Source of the DNA: Candidatus Defluviilinea gracilis
GTDB taxonomy: Bacteria; Chloroflexota; Anaerolineae; Anaerolineales; Villigracilaceae
NCBI GenBank assembly: GCA_016716235.1
Contig: JADJWS010000003.1
Location: 1 to 64,000 of the forward strand
DNA length: 64,000 nt
Reading direction: 5' to 3'
Shown: piece after piece, positions 17,417 to 24,608 of the stretch
Position numbering within the stretch: the first letter of the stretch is position 1
Layout: each line of letters opens with the position of its first letter
Notes under the pieces: generated by a model
What the model was told of the DNA's origin: nothing
Database searches by the model: none
What the model saw: only the letters and a program-made list of their open reading frames with translations
Program-made: the position numbers and the translations under genes

Positions 17417-17992
17417 ATGAAAAACAAAAACATTGTTTCAGTTTGGTTTGTCGTTTTTATCTTGGTATCATGTGCGCCAGCGGCTAAAGTTGTTCCAACA
17501 GAAGCGGCTATTCCAACTTCGACCTTTACATCTGATAATTGGAAAGAATATTCAAGTAAATTTACATCAGATGCTGGAACAATCCAATATAGCCTTGATT
17601 ACCCTCAAGATTGGTATGTTTATCCAGGTTCAACCAAAAGTGAGCCAGGTTTAGAAGGTCAGACTTACATTCAAGACTTTGTACGCATTGGCGAAGTAGG
17701 TGGTGATACCTCAGACTATCAAGTGGCAGGTACAGTAAGATTAGAAATCTATGCACTACCTTGTGCAATAACAGAGGAAGGCTGTAATCCTGCGGGATTA
17801 TCTATTCTCGCACCGAATTTATCAGCTGTTAAAAAAATAGAAAACCGTTCTGGCTGGACAGTATGGACAGTGTTTTTATACACAAAAAATTATCGTCTTT
17901 CACTTGATGGATACATGATAGGAACGCCTGAACAAAATGATAACTTGATAAAAGTTTTGGATAAAATTCTTTCTACTGTAGTTATCCAATAA
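17417..17992 (+). CDS. Secreted lipoprotein (cassette C14)
   Basis: 191 residues. The signal peptide ends in the lipobox LVSC (C19), followed by a short Ala/Pro/Thr linker. The mature part contains YSLDYPQDWYVYPG, IGEVGG and a C-terminal NLIKVLDKILSTVVI, a pattern seen in small PsbP-like or DUF-type lipoproteins of Chloroflexota. Two Cys (C114, C120) may bond. The start lies 24 bases after the attC13 core, after AAAGGTATGA. Role unknown; the lipobox and style match host lipoproteins. Confidence 0.82.
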   Translation: MKNKNIVSVWFVVFILVSCAPAAKVVPTEAAIPTSTFTSDNWKEYSSKFTSDAGTIQYSLDYPQDWYVYPGSTKSEPGLEGQTYIQDFVRIGEVGGDTSDYQVAGTVRLEIYALPCAITEEGCNPAGLSILAPNLSAVKKIENRSGWTVWTVFLYTKNYRLSLDGYMIGTPEQNDNLIKVLDKILSTVVIQ

Positions 17993-18017
17993 TCATGGTG
18001 TCTATCTGTCCAACACA

Positions 18018-18146
18018 GCCCAACAAAGCGTGCAGCGGATTTTTGGGAGTCTGCGGCTTCAAGGAGCAGTTTTCTCGCTTCAGGTTTTTTCTGCTCTCAG
18101 GCATTTTCCCAGCCCGCCCAAAATCCGCTAACGCAAACCGTTAGCC
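18018..18146 (+). other. attC: attC14
   Basis: Cores are GCCCAAC and GTTAGCC. Arms are CAGCGGATTTTTGGG and CCCAAAATCCGCTAAC. ACA plus the left core complements GTTGGGCTGT of C14. Confidence 0.95.
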
Positions 18147-18173
18147 CGCTCCGCTAAAAGGGAAAAGTATTCA

Positions 18174-19034
18174 ATGAGCAAAAACGAATCGGCATCTTCA
18201 AATAATCTTGCCCCAGTTATAACCGCCATAATTGGAGTGATTGGCACAATTGCGGTTGCGTATTTTACATTTCGGAGTAATGTAGCCCCTAAAGAACTTG
18301 AGATAAGCGCAACTCAAACAGCAGAAAGTTTCAAAGCAACCCAAACAGCCGCCGTATTGTTTGCAGTGCCTACAGATACCCCAAGTATTACGGCTTCCGA
18401 AGCGTCATTAACTCCATCACCAACGACATCATCGGCATATCTTTTTGAAGATGGTTGTATCAATAAAGGTGTGTGGAGTTTGCTTGAAGGAAACACAGCA
18501 CCCGAAAATAATAATTGCTGGAATTTAGAGAACAAAGGTATTTTTGCATTACAAGAAACAGGACTATCAATTAATGTAATCAATCCCCCAAGTTCCAGAG
18601 TAAACGGGCTTGTTACAGGCATTTCGTCTGATACAGATATAAGTTTCAAGATGGAAATAAGTGAGTTGGCTACTATTTCTGATTGGAATACTAATATCGC
18701 AATCGGATTATTACCGAGCGCAACATCTATCCCAAGCCAAGATGGGACTTCTATCCTTTTTCAATCAGGAGTGCAAGACAAACCTATATGGATGATGTTG
18801 CAAATGCCCGACATTAAGCAAATATATCTACCACCACCTCGAATATCAATAAATCAAGTTTACAATGTCAAACTTGAAATTCGTGGAACAAGGCTCATAA
18901 CGTATTTAGAATACGAAATTGTAGATGATAGAAGTTTACCCAAAGCCCATCCTTTTCTTTGGGTGGGGTACACGGTTGCACAAGGCGCAACGCTTTCTGT
19001 AACATTGACAGATTTTTCGTTGATTTCAAGATAA
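18174..19034 (+). CDS. Membrane-anchored surface protein (cassette C15)
   Basis: 286 residues. One N-terminal helix (LAPVITAIIGVIGTIAVAYFTF) is followed by a Thr/Ser/Ala/Pro linker (PTDTPSITASEASLTPSPTTS), as in host surface proteins. A beta-rich outer domain of about 190 residues follows, with laminin-like wording (GVWSLLEGN, FKMEISELA, RLITYLEYEIVDDRSL, FLWVGYTVAQGATLSVTLTDFSLI) that suggests a concanavalin-type fold. GGGAAAAG precedes the start. The ligand is unknown. Fold assignment is an inference. Confidence 0.75.
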   Translation: MSKNESASSNNLAPVITAIIGVIGTIAVAYFTFRSNVAPKELEISATQTAESFKATQTAAVLFAVPTDTPSITASEASLTPSPTTSSAYLFEDGCINKGVWSLLEGNTAPENNNCWNLENKGIFALQETGLSINVINPPSSRVNGLVTGISSDTDISFKMEISELATISDWNTNIAIGLLPSATSIPSQDGTSILFQSGVQDKPIWMMLQMPDIKQIYLPPPRISINQVYNVKLEIRGTRLITYLEYEIVDDRSLPKAHPFLWVGYTVAQGATLSVTLTDFSLISR

Positions 19035-19079
19035 TTGAGAAAATGTTAAAAGCAAAAGGTGTTCTTAAAAATAAAAGCA

Positions 19080-19208
19080 GGCTAACAAAGCGTGCAGCGG
19101 ATTTTTGGGAGTCTGCGGCTTCGAGGAGCATTTTTCTCGCTTCAAGTTTTTTCTGCTCTCAGGCATTTTCCCAGCCCGCCCAAAATCCGCTAACGCAAAC
19201 CGTTGGGC
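19080..19208 (+). other. attC: attC15
   Basis: Cores are GGCTAAC and GTTGGGC. Arms are of the CAGCGGATTTTTGGG type. Pairing with the C15 start (GTTAGCCCGCT) has one mismatch outside the core. Confidence 0.95.
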
Positions 19209-19279
19209 AGGTGCTTTGTAATTTGTTCTTATAAAGTAACATTTCAAAATCATCATATAACAAGGAAGGATTAAATAAA

Positions 19280-20128
19280 ATGCCTAAGATTGGATTAGTT
19301 ACTAAATGGTTGGCACTGATTAGTTTGTACATCACGTTAATAGCACAAACAAGCGGTGCGATTTTATGTTTATTCGTACCGCTTGTTTTCATAGCCTTAG
19401 TGTCCTTTTCTCAAGACCAAGCAAGAGATAAGAACTTAAATTTCAAAAGTTTTGCGGGCAAAAATCTATTTTTTCAATTTGGTACTGAAGTTAAGAACTC
19501 TACGTTAATCATTCCTTACAAAAACTCAAAAAATACACTTGATGTTAATAACTTCATTTTAGAATTGCATCAACGCATATGTGACGAACTCAACAAGCAC
19601 TTTGCATCACTAGGAGTTATCAGTACACCAGCCGAAATAATAGTAGATACAAAGAAAAATGAAAAACGCGCATTTTCAAAGATTATATATCGCACCAGCA
19701 GAGGAAGCATCGTAAGTCATTTTCTTCATTTTGCTACAACAGGCGAAGAAATTGTAGCGCATTACTCCAGTTATACTCGTGGAACTTACGAATGGTTCAA
19801 CGTATTAGACTTTATCATTACTAGCCCAGTAAGTATTTGGGGATGGTATCCACGCTGGCTCAATAGCCAATATAGTATATTGGCTTCACTTAGTACAAGT
19901 TTTGAAAACTCATACGACAAAATTGATGTAAGAACATTCTATGTTTCTTCTTACACAGTAATTCTAAATATTACAAAATCCATTCTCCAAGAAAAAGGCA
20001 TCTTGTCTGAGGAACTACAACAAACCATTGTCAACTACATCACAAACGCTCCTCAAATCAATATAACAAATTCACCTGGAACTATTTTAGACAAAGTTGC
20101 AAATGTTTTTCAAGACAATACTAAATAA
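19280..20128 (+). CDS. Unrecognised membrane protein (cassette C16)
   Basis: 282 residues. Two N-terminal helices (residues about 8-26 and 27-47) precede a large soluble domain with little Cys and many aromatic residues (SPVSIWGWYPRWLNSQYSI near 187). The end, NITNSPGTILDKVANVFQDNTK, is polar. AAGGAAGG precedes the start. It is followed after 18 bases by a small protein that shares an Asn-rich style (NSKIEVKNSKNTNLTNVGN), which hints that the two work together. Family not recognised. Confidence 0.75.
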   Translation: MPKIGLVTKWLALISLYITLIAQTSGAILCLFVPLVFIALVSFSQDQARDKNLNFKSFAGKNLFFQFGTEVKNSTLIIPYKNSKNTLDVNNFILELHQRICDELNKHFASLGVISTPAEIIVDTKKNEKRAFSKIIYRTSRGSIVSHFLHFATTGEEIVAHYSSYTRGTYEWFNVLDFIITSPVSIWGWYPRWLNSQYSILASLSTSFENSYDKIDVRTFYVSSYTVILNITKSILQEKGILSEELQQTIVNYITNAPQINITNSPGTILDKVANVFQDNTK

Positions 20129-20146
20129 TATTTCAGGAGTCTTGCC

Positions 20147-20548
20147 ATGAAAAAGGTAGAGAATAATTCAAAAATAGAAGTCAAGAACTCAAAAAATACT
20201 AATTTAACGAATGTTGGAAATATTTCTATTCAAACAGAGGAAGTCGAACATTTTTTAGAAATAAAAAACGCATTCACTGTACTGCATAATAAAGTCGAAT
20301 TAATACCAAACGGTGCTGATAAAGAAATTGCAAAAACTGCTGTGAAAGAATTAGAACTTGAAGCATCACAAGGTGAAAAAGCGAGCGAAAAAGTTATTTC
20401 AAAATGGTTGAAATTTCTTCTTGAAGTTGCTCCTGACGCATGGGAAGTTGCAATTGATACATTTCTGAATCCAATAAAAGGTTTGAGTACTGTGTTTAAG
20501 AAAGTCGCAGAACAATCTAAAAAAGAACAGCAAACCAATCCAAAGTAG
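20147..20548 (+). CDS. Small Asn-rich/helical protein (cassette C16)
   Basis: 133 residues. The N-terminus (1-30) is an N/K/I-rich strand repeat (NSKIEVKNSKNTNLTNVGNISIQ); the rest is helical (EVEHFLEIKNAFTVLHNKVELIPNGADKEIAKTAVKELELEASQGEKASEKVISKWLKFLLEVAPDAWEVAIDTFLNPIKGLSTVFKKVAEQSK). This architecture resembles adaptor domains next to STAND or other immune-like proteins, without a firm family. CAGGAG lies before ATG 20147. Second gene of the cassette. Confidence 0.75.
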   Translation: MKKVENNSKIEVKNSKNTNLTNVGNISIQTEEVEHFLEIKNAFTVLHNKVELIPNGADKEIAKTAVKELELEASQGEKASEKVISKWLKFLLEVAPDAWEVAIDTFLNPIKGLSTVFKKVAEQSKKEQQTNPK

Positions 20549-20572
20549 TAGAGTCTCGCGCAACCCACACCT

Positions 20573-20701
20573 GCCCAACAAAGCGTGCAGCGGATTTTTG
20601 GGAGTCTGCGGCTTCGAGAAGCATTTTTCTCGCTTCAAGTTTTTTCTGCTCTCAGGCATTTTCCCAGCCCGCCCAAAATCCGCTAACGCAAACCGTTGGG
20701 C
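20573..20701 (+). other. attC: attC16
   Basis: Cores are GCCCAAC and GTTGGGC. Arms are of the CAGCGGATTTTTGGG type. ACACCT plus the left core complements GTTGGGCAGGTG of C16 (12 bases). Confidence 0.95.
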
Positions 20702-20745
20702 AGATAAGGTCTAACGGGTTCAGTCAATAAACAAAAGGGAAAATC

Positions 20746-21852
20746 ATGCACGAAACGAAGCATTTTGTTTACCATTGGAATACTGTTGTGTTGCAACCAA
20801 CTTCAATATGCAATTTAAATTGCAGTTATTGTTACCTCCCTGATAGACAAGAGAAGAGATTCATCCAAGATGATGTTGTTAGAAACATAGCAAAAGCGAT
20901 TGGGAAACGAAACAGAAGAACTATTGTGTTATGGCACGGCGGAGAGCCTTTAGCAACAGGAATTGATAAATTTCGTCACTACATGAACATCTTTGATGAG
21001 CATTGTGAAGAAAGATTCCGCCAGCACAGCATCCAAACAAACGGAACGCTAATAAATGAGGAGTGGTGTGATTTTCTAAGGAAGTACAAATTCAGAATTG
21101 GCGTTAGCCTAGATGGTAATGCAACTCATAACTTATCCAGAAAAAACTGGTCTGGACAGGAAGCATTTGAAAGCACATTGGCAGGCATTCAACACTTGAG
21201 AAATCATAAAATTTCCTTTGGAATAATTGCCGTTATCAATAAGCACAACATCAATAGCCCAGAAGAGTTGTATAACTTCTTATCGTCTCTTCAGCCCAAA
21301 AGTATTAGCATCAATTTTGAAGAAAACGAAGGATTGAATCTTGGCAAAGTAAAATTTACAAAAGAAGAGATTGATATTTTTTGGCGTCGCTTATTTTTGG
21401 AGTGGCGTAAGAAACCAGTCACGTCTATTCGCCATTTCCGAGAATCGCTTGCTATAATGAACAAACTAATTGATGGTACATATGCCCCTTATGTTGTCAA
21501 TAGAAATTTTTATCCAACAGTTGACACCGAAGGCAATGTAGTCTTATTATCGCCTGAATTTATTTCAGTGCCTAAAAATGAGCGCAACAAGTTTATAGTA
21601 GGCAATGTATTAAAGGACGATCTAGAAACCATCGTAAACAATGGCACAAACGCTTGGTATGTCAAGGAGTTTGTTGAAGGAACTGAAATGTGTGCTGAAT
21701 CTTGTGATTACTTTTCATTTTGTCATGGCGGACAAGCCAGCAATAAATATTTTGAAAATGGAACTGTCAAATCAACGGAAACTCAGTATTGTTATTCTTC
21801 AAGAATTTCTCCAGCAAAAACAATTCTTGAATTTGTAAAAACTGTTCACTAA
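20746..21852 (+). CDS. Radical SAM/SPASM peptide maturase (cassette C17)
   Basis: 368 residues. CNLNCSYC at 22-29 is the CxxxCxxC motif that binds the SAM-cleaving [4Fe-4S] cluster; WHGGEPL at 63-69 is the SAM-contact motif. The C-terminal SPASM-like part has C316, C320, C326 (CDYFSFCHGG) and C349 in NKYFENGTVKSTETQYC, wording typical of the FxsB/GrrM/AmcB-like maturases. Those enzymes form side-chain to backbone-carbon cross-links (three-residue cyclophanes) in RiPP precursors. Eighteen bases downstream is a 70-residue precursor-like gene with its own strong ribosome binding site. No protease or exporter lies in the cassette. The exact subfamily needs a profile search. Confidence 0.92.
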   Translation: MHETKHFVYHWNTVVLQPTSICNLNCSYCYLPDRQEKRFIQDDVVRNIAKAIGKRNRRTIVLWHGGEPLATGIDKFRHYMNIFDEHCEERFRQHSIQTNGTLINEEWCDFLRKYKFRIGVSLDGNATHNLSRKNWSGQEAFESTLAGIQHLRNHKISFGIIAVINKHNINSPEELYNFLSSLQPKSISINFEENEGLNLGKVKFTKEEIDIFWRRLFLEWRKKPVTSIRHFRESLAIMNKLIDGTYAPYVVNRNFYPTVDTEGNVVLLSPEFISVPKNERNKFIVGNVLKDDLETIVNNGTNAWYVKEFVEGTEMCAESCDYFSFCHGGQASNKYFENGTVKSTETQYCYSSRISPAKTILEFVKTVH

Positions 21853-21870
21853 TCACCAAAGGAGATAAAA

Positions 21871-22083
21871 ATGACAACACCAACCCTTAAAGTAGTTTCT
21901 GCATTTGCCGAAGATATTAAGAAATTAATTGCAGAGACCGAACCTGCATTACTAACAGATCAAAACGTGTCAAATGCTGTTGTCGAAACTGCACTTGACA
22001 ATAGTTACAAAGATAGCACTTTCGACGACGCTCCACCGTGGGCAGGCGAGTGGGACAATTGGGAACCTGGTGATGATGATTAA
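21871..22083 (+). CDS. RiPP precursor peptide, candidate cyclophane type (cassette C17)
   Basis: 70 residues. The leader-like part (1-44) is helical and acidic (VVSAFAEDIKKLIAETEPALL). The core-like end (45-70) is rich in aromatic and Asp/Asn/Gly residues: Y46-K-D48, F51-D-D53, W57, W61-D-N63, W64, then EPGDDD. Aromatic-x-Asn/Asp triplets are the substrates of three-residue cyclophane maturases, and three occur here. No Cys is present, which excludes lanthipeptide or sactipeptide chemistry. AAAGGAG lies 6-7 bases before ATG. Immediate linkage to the maturase supports the pairing. The modified residues are inferred. Confidence 0.8.
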   Translation: MTTPTLKVVSAFAEDIKKLIAETEPALLTDQNVSNAVVETALDNSYKDSTFDDAPPWAGEWDNWEPGDDD

Positions 22084-22093
22084 GTAAGAAAGT

Positions 22094-22134
22094 AGAGCGA
22101 CAAAAAAATTTAAACAACAATTTTTTGTCGCTCT
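22094..22134 (+). terminator. Hairpin after the RiPP precursor gene
   Basis: AGAGCGACAAAAAA pairs perfectly with TTTTTTGTCGCTCT across a 13-base loop. It lies 10 bases after the precursor stop and just before attC17. The T-rich right arm could act as the terminator tract. It is the clearest internal terminator-like hairpin in the array. Confidence 0.6.
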
Positions 22135-22143
22135 ATAAAATCT

Positions 22144-22272
22144 GCCCAACAAAGCGTGCACCTGACGTGTGGGATTCTGCGGCATTTTCGAGCATTTTCC
22201 CCGCTTTGAGTTTTTCCTGCTCCCAAACAGAATCCACGCCCTCCCACACGCAGGTAACGCCAGCCGTTGGGC
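22144..22272 (+). other. attC: attC17
   Basis: Cores are GCCCAAC and GTTGGGC. Arms are CACCTGACGTGTGGG and CCCACACGCAGGTAAC. ATCT plus the left core complements GTTGGGCAGAT of C17. Confidence 0.95.
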
Positions 22273-22333
22273 GTTTCTTCCAAAACTACTTTGTCGCTTT
22301 TGATGTTTGAGTCTATGGGTAAAATCTTTCAAA

Positions 22334-22792
22334 ATGGGCACTCAACAAAAAAGAAGGTCTAAAAATATAATCATTTGGCGTGACAGCGTTGCCGCAGGCG
22401 ATGACATTTATCCACGACATGAAAAAAGGATAAAGATGGAAAGCGGCGAAACCGTTGAAAGTATGCTGGAAAAAATTCTAGCAATTCATTATTTACCATC
22501 TATCATTGATGGAAAGGCAACTTGGATAGTTGTAGGGAAAAATCCTTTAGCAGTTGTGGCGCAACAACGGTCAAAACCTCATTACCTTGTAGAACCTACC
22601 GCCCTTATTGAAAATTTGATTGAACGCAAAGACGGTCATCATTTGGAATTCATGTATTGGTGTCAAGTAGAACCCCAAAAGGTGATTGCAAGCATTAAGC
22701 AAGGAAAACCTTTACCAGATAAATTTGGCATGGATAAGAAATCAAAAACGAGTTTAGTCGCACGCATTAGAAAGTTATTTTCTACATCATAA
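22334..22792 (+). CDS. Unrecognised small protein (cassette C18)
   Basis: 152 residues from ATG 22334; a TTG at 22307 in frame is the alternative and no strong ribosome binding site decides. It is a soluble alpha/beta protein with RRSKNIIIWRDSVAAGDDIYPRHEKRIKM, a strand ATWIVVGKNPLAVVAQQ and a basic C-terminus (KKSKTSLVARIRKLFSTS). WRDSVAAGDD may be a loop of functional interest. I do not recognise the family. The tail holds GTAAAATC and GAGTCTTGCA (22826-22835). Confidence 0.7.
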   Translation: MGTQQKRRSKNIIIWRDSVAAGDDIYPRHEKRIKMESGETVESMLEKILAIHYLPSIIDGKATWIVVGKNPLAVVAQQRSKPHYLVEPTALIENLIERKDGHHLEFMYWCQVEPQKVIASIKQGKPLPDKFGMDKKSKTSLVARIRKLFSTS

Positions 22793-22847
22793 GAGCCAAG
22801 TTATGAGTAAAATCACACAGTCGATGAGTCTTGCACAACAAAAAAAC

Positions 22848-22976
22848 GCCCAACAAAGCGTGCAGCGGATTTTTGGGAGTCTGCGGCTTCGAGAAGCATT
22901 TTTCTGGCTTCAAGTTTTTCCCACTCTCAGGCATTGTCCCAGCCCGCCCAAAATCCGCTAACGCAAACCGTTAGCC
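22848..22976 (+). other. attC: attC18
   Basis: Cores are GCCCAAC and GTTAGCC. Arms are of the CAGCGGATTTTTGGG type. AAAC plus the left core complements GTTGGGCGTTT of C18. Confidence 0.95.
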
Positions 22977-23003
22977 ACCTTCTTGCAACATAAAACGCCA
23001 ACA

Positions 23004-23948
23004 ATGAAAGCAAAGTATATCGAGCAATTCCTACGTGTCGAAAGATGGTTTAGTCGTTTGTTGGACGACGCTTTGTCACGCCCTAAAACCCAGCAAATTA
23101 CCGAAGAATATTTTCAGGATGACTTGTATTCTTTCTTCATCAATTGCTATCATCTGAAAGACTGGATAGAAAAAGATAATTCGATTGCCTGCACAAAGTC
23201 TGACACAGAATCTTTTCTGGCAAAAAACGAATACCTGAAATTGTGTGCAGATTTATGTAATAGTAGCAAGCATTTGGTTCTAAACACAAAAGGAAGAAGC
23301 CAAAAAAGTCCTAGAGTTGGCGTCCCTGAAATTTACACCAGTGTTGCAATTGATCCCAAAGCGGTCAAAGCAGATTCGTCGCTTCTACAAACAAGATTTC
23401 GGTTTTACGTGGAAACTGATGACCATGAATACATTGACGCCCTAGAGTTAGCATCCGAATGTATAAATGCGTGGGCGAATTTTCTCATTTTTCACATGAC
23501 AGAACGAACGATTGAAGTCATGAAGCATTTCAACAATCAATCAGTGAACGGCATTTTATTTTCTTGCGATAAACCCGTAACCCTTCCGAAACAAATTACC
23601 CCAAAGAATATAAGTTCTGCAACTAAGGAATTAGGCAATATAATCCAAGTACAATCTGGCAGAGAGAATCTGTTTGTAATAGTTCGCCTAAAAGCGGCGT
23701 ATGCTCACGGCGAAGACCGCCAAAAGACACGGGGCGGAGTTCTTCACGGAAAATTTCGTCAAATGAGCGTTTCGGAATTGACCTATTTTGTTGAACAACT
23801 GCCTAAAGATAGTTTTATTTGGTTAATATTGGCAATGGAAGAGCAATCAAAAACAGAAAAGATGGCAAAGTCTTTAAATGTTTATATATCAAATATTGAA
23901 CGGTTAGCAGAAATCGAAAGTGTTCTACATGTCCAGAACGGTGGCTAA
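23004..23948 (+). CDS. Unrecognised protein (cassette C19)
   Basis: 314 residues from ATG 23004; a TTG at 22983 is possible. The N-terminal half is helical with YHLKDWIEKD and LKLCADLCNSSKHLVL, wording seen in uncharacterised HEPN-like or DUF proteins. The C-terminal half has VRLKAAYAHGEDRQKTRGGVLHGKFRQMSVSELTYFVEQLPKDSFIWLILAM. The stop TAA is part of the left core of the last attC site, so the gene fills the cassette. Function unknown. Confidence 0.75.
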   Translation: MKAKYIEQFLRVERWFSRLLDDALSRPKTQQITEEYFQDDLYSFFINCYHLKDWIEKDNSIACTKSDTESFLAKNEYLKLCADLCNSSKHLVLNTKGRSQKSPRVGVPEIYTSVAIDPKAVKADSSLLQTRFRFYVETDDHEYIDALELASECINAWANFLIFHMTERTIEVMKHFNNQSVNGILFSCDKPVTLPKQITPKNISSATKELGNIIQVQSGRENLFVIVRLKAAYAHGEDRQKTRGGVLHGKFRQMSVSELTYFVEQLPKDSFIWLILAMEEQSKTEKMAKSLNVYISNIERLAEIESVLHVQNGG

Positions 23949-24113
23949 CAAAGCGTTCTCAGAAACCGTCTTGATCCAAGAGCGGTTGAGATGATCGTAC
24001 AAGGCGTTGGTCTGAGCAAAGTCAACGAGTTGAGTGGGGAAAAACTGCAAAATCACGAAGGCAGTTAAACGCAAAGCAGGCGCGACGCCTTACGTCACGC
24101 CTTTTTGTTAGGT
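23943..24113 (+). other. Atypical terminal attC-like site
   Basis: It starts GGCTAACAAAGCG like the other sites; the left core plus GGT complements GTTAGCCACC at the start of C19. The interior is unlike other sites and contains a short in-frame fragment (VLRNRLDPRAVEMIVQGVGL, SKVNELSGEKLQNHEGS, stop 24066). The right end GACGCCTTACGTCACGCC then TTTTTGTTAGGT gives a core GTTAGGT at 24107. It may be a hybrid or degenerate last site. Confidence 0.55.
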
Positions 24114-24123
24114 CGCCCCCTCG

Positions 24124-24429
24124 TCAGGCAGGGATGAGTTGGAAGCCCAGCTTCTGCGCCTTTTTCTTCATATACTTGATCTGTTGTTCTTCATACTTCT
24201 TTTCATATTCGGTCACGCTGATCGTCTCATACTCCACCTTGTATTTGAGCATCCGATACACCACTCGCGCGATGGCGTGCGCAGTAGCGACCGTGGCTTG
24301 CGCTTTGTCCAGCCGTGATTTCAAACGCCGATAGAACGAGCCAAACACACAGTCTGCCTGCTTGACGGATTGCGCCGCCATGCGGAAGGCTTGTCTACGC
24401 TCGCCGTTCGGAGCGTTCCTCAGATTCAA
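24124..24429 (-). pseudogene. IS110-type transposase C-terminal remnant
   Basis: 101 residues read as the C-terminal end of an IS110-family (DEDD) transposase: QAFRMAAQSVKQADCVFGSFYRRL, then AQATVATAHAIARVVYRMLKYKVEY. The N-terminal RuvC-like part and the rest of the transposase are missing; homology stops near 24420, where the UPF0158 remnant begins on the other strand. It marks the right border of the integron array. Confidence 0.65.
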
Positions 24430-24601
24430 AGATACGATTTACCGTTATGGGGTTGAAGAGGGTTGGTTCAGAGTTAGGGACGAAACCTATAAAGAGAATG
24501 CGGTCGCCTGGCTAGAAGATCATGGCTTTCCGCCCATTTTCCAACCCGTCAGCATCGCTCCCGGTCATTCCCTTCCCTTTTCGACGTTCAGCAACATATA
24601 A
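24408..24601 (+). pseudogene. UPF0158 family C-terminal remnant
   Basis: The frame reads FGAFLRFKDTIYRYGVEEGWFRVRDETYKENAVAWLEDHGF, which matches the conserved C-terminus of UPF0158 proteins (GAFRRFKD, then W-RFRD and EHG). Everything upstream is replaced by the IS110 remnant, so only the 3' end survives. The last 20 residues may be non-native. It shows that the array and IS110 displaced a chromosomal gene. Confidence 0.6.
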
Positions 24602-24608
24602 TACAGTC

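Larger units (their letters stand above)
2455..24113 (+). mobile_element. Integron gene-cassette array, 19 cassettes
   Basis: Eighteen homogeneous attC sites of 122-131 bp plus one atypical last site (23943-24113) alternate with one to three short plus-strand genes. By the G^TT cut point the cassettes are C1 2455-3552, C2 3553-4523, C3 4524-7640, C4 7641-9127, C5 9128-9764, C6 9765-10537, C7 10538-11315, C8 11316-12289, C9 12290-14014, C10 14015-14831, C11 14832-15593, C12 15594-16651, C13 16652-17387, C14 17388-18140, C15 18141-19202, C16 19203-20695, C17 20696-22266, C18 22267-22970, C19 22971-24107. Start and end cores of the same cassette are complementary in nearly all. The cargo is AT-richer than the flanks. 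Array, attI and intI together identify a chromosomal integron. Confidence 0.95.

Noticed and set aside
20746..22083. Lanthipeptide, sactipeptide or thiopeptide system
   Set aside because: The precursor has no Cys, and the only modification gene is a radical SAM/SPASM enzyme.
3430..22976. The regular repeats could be a CRISPR array
   Set aside because: Repeats are about 129 bp, spacers are 0.5-3 kb and hold genes, and the repeats have attC cores and stems; no cas genes are present.
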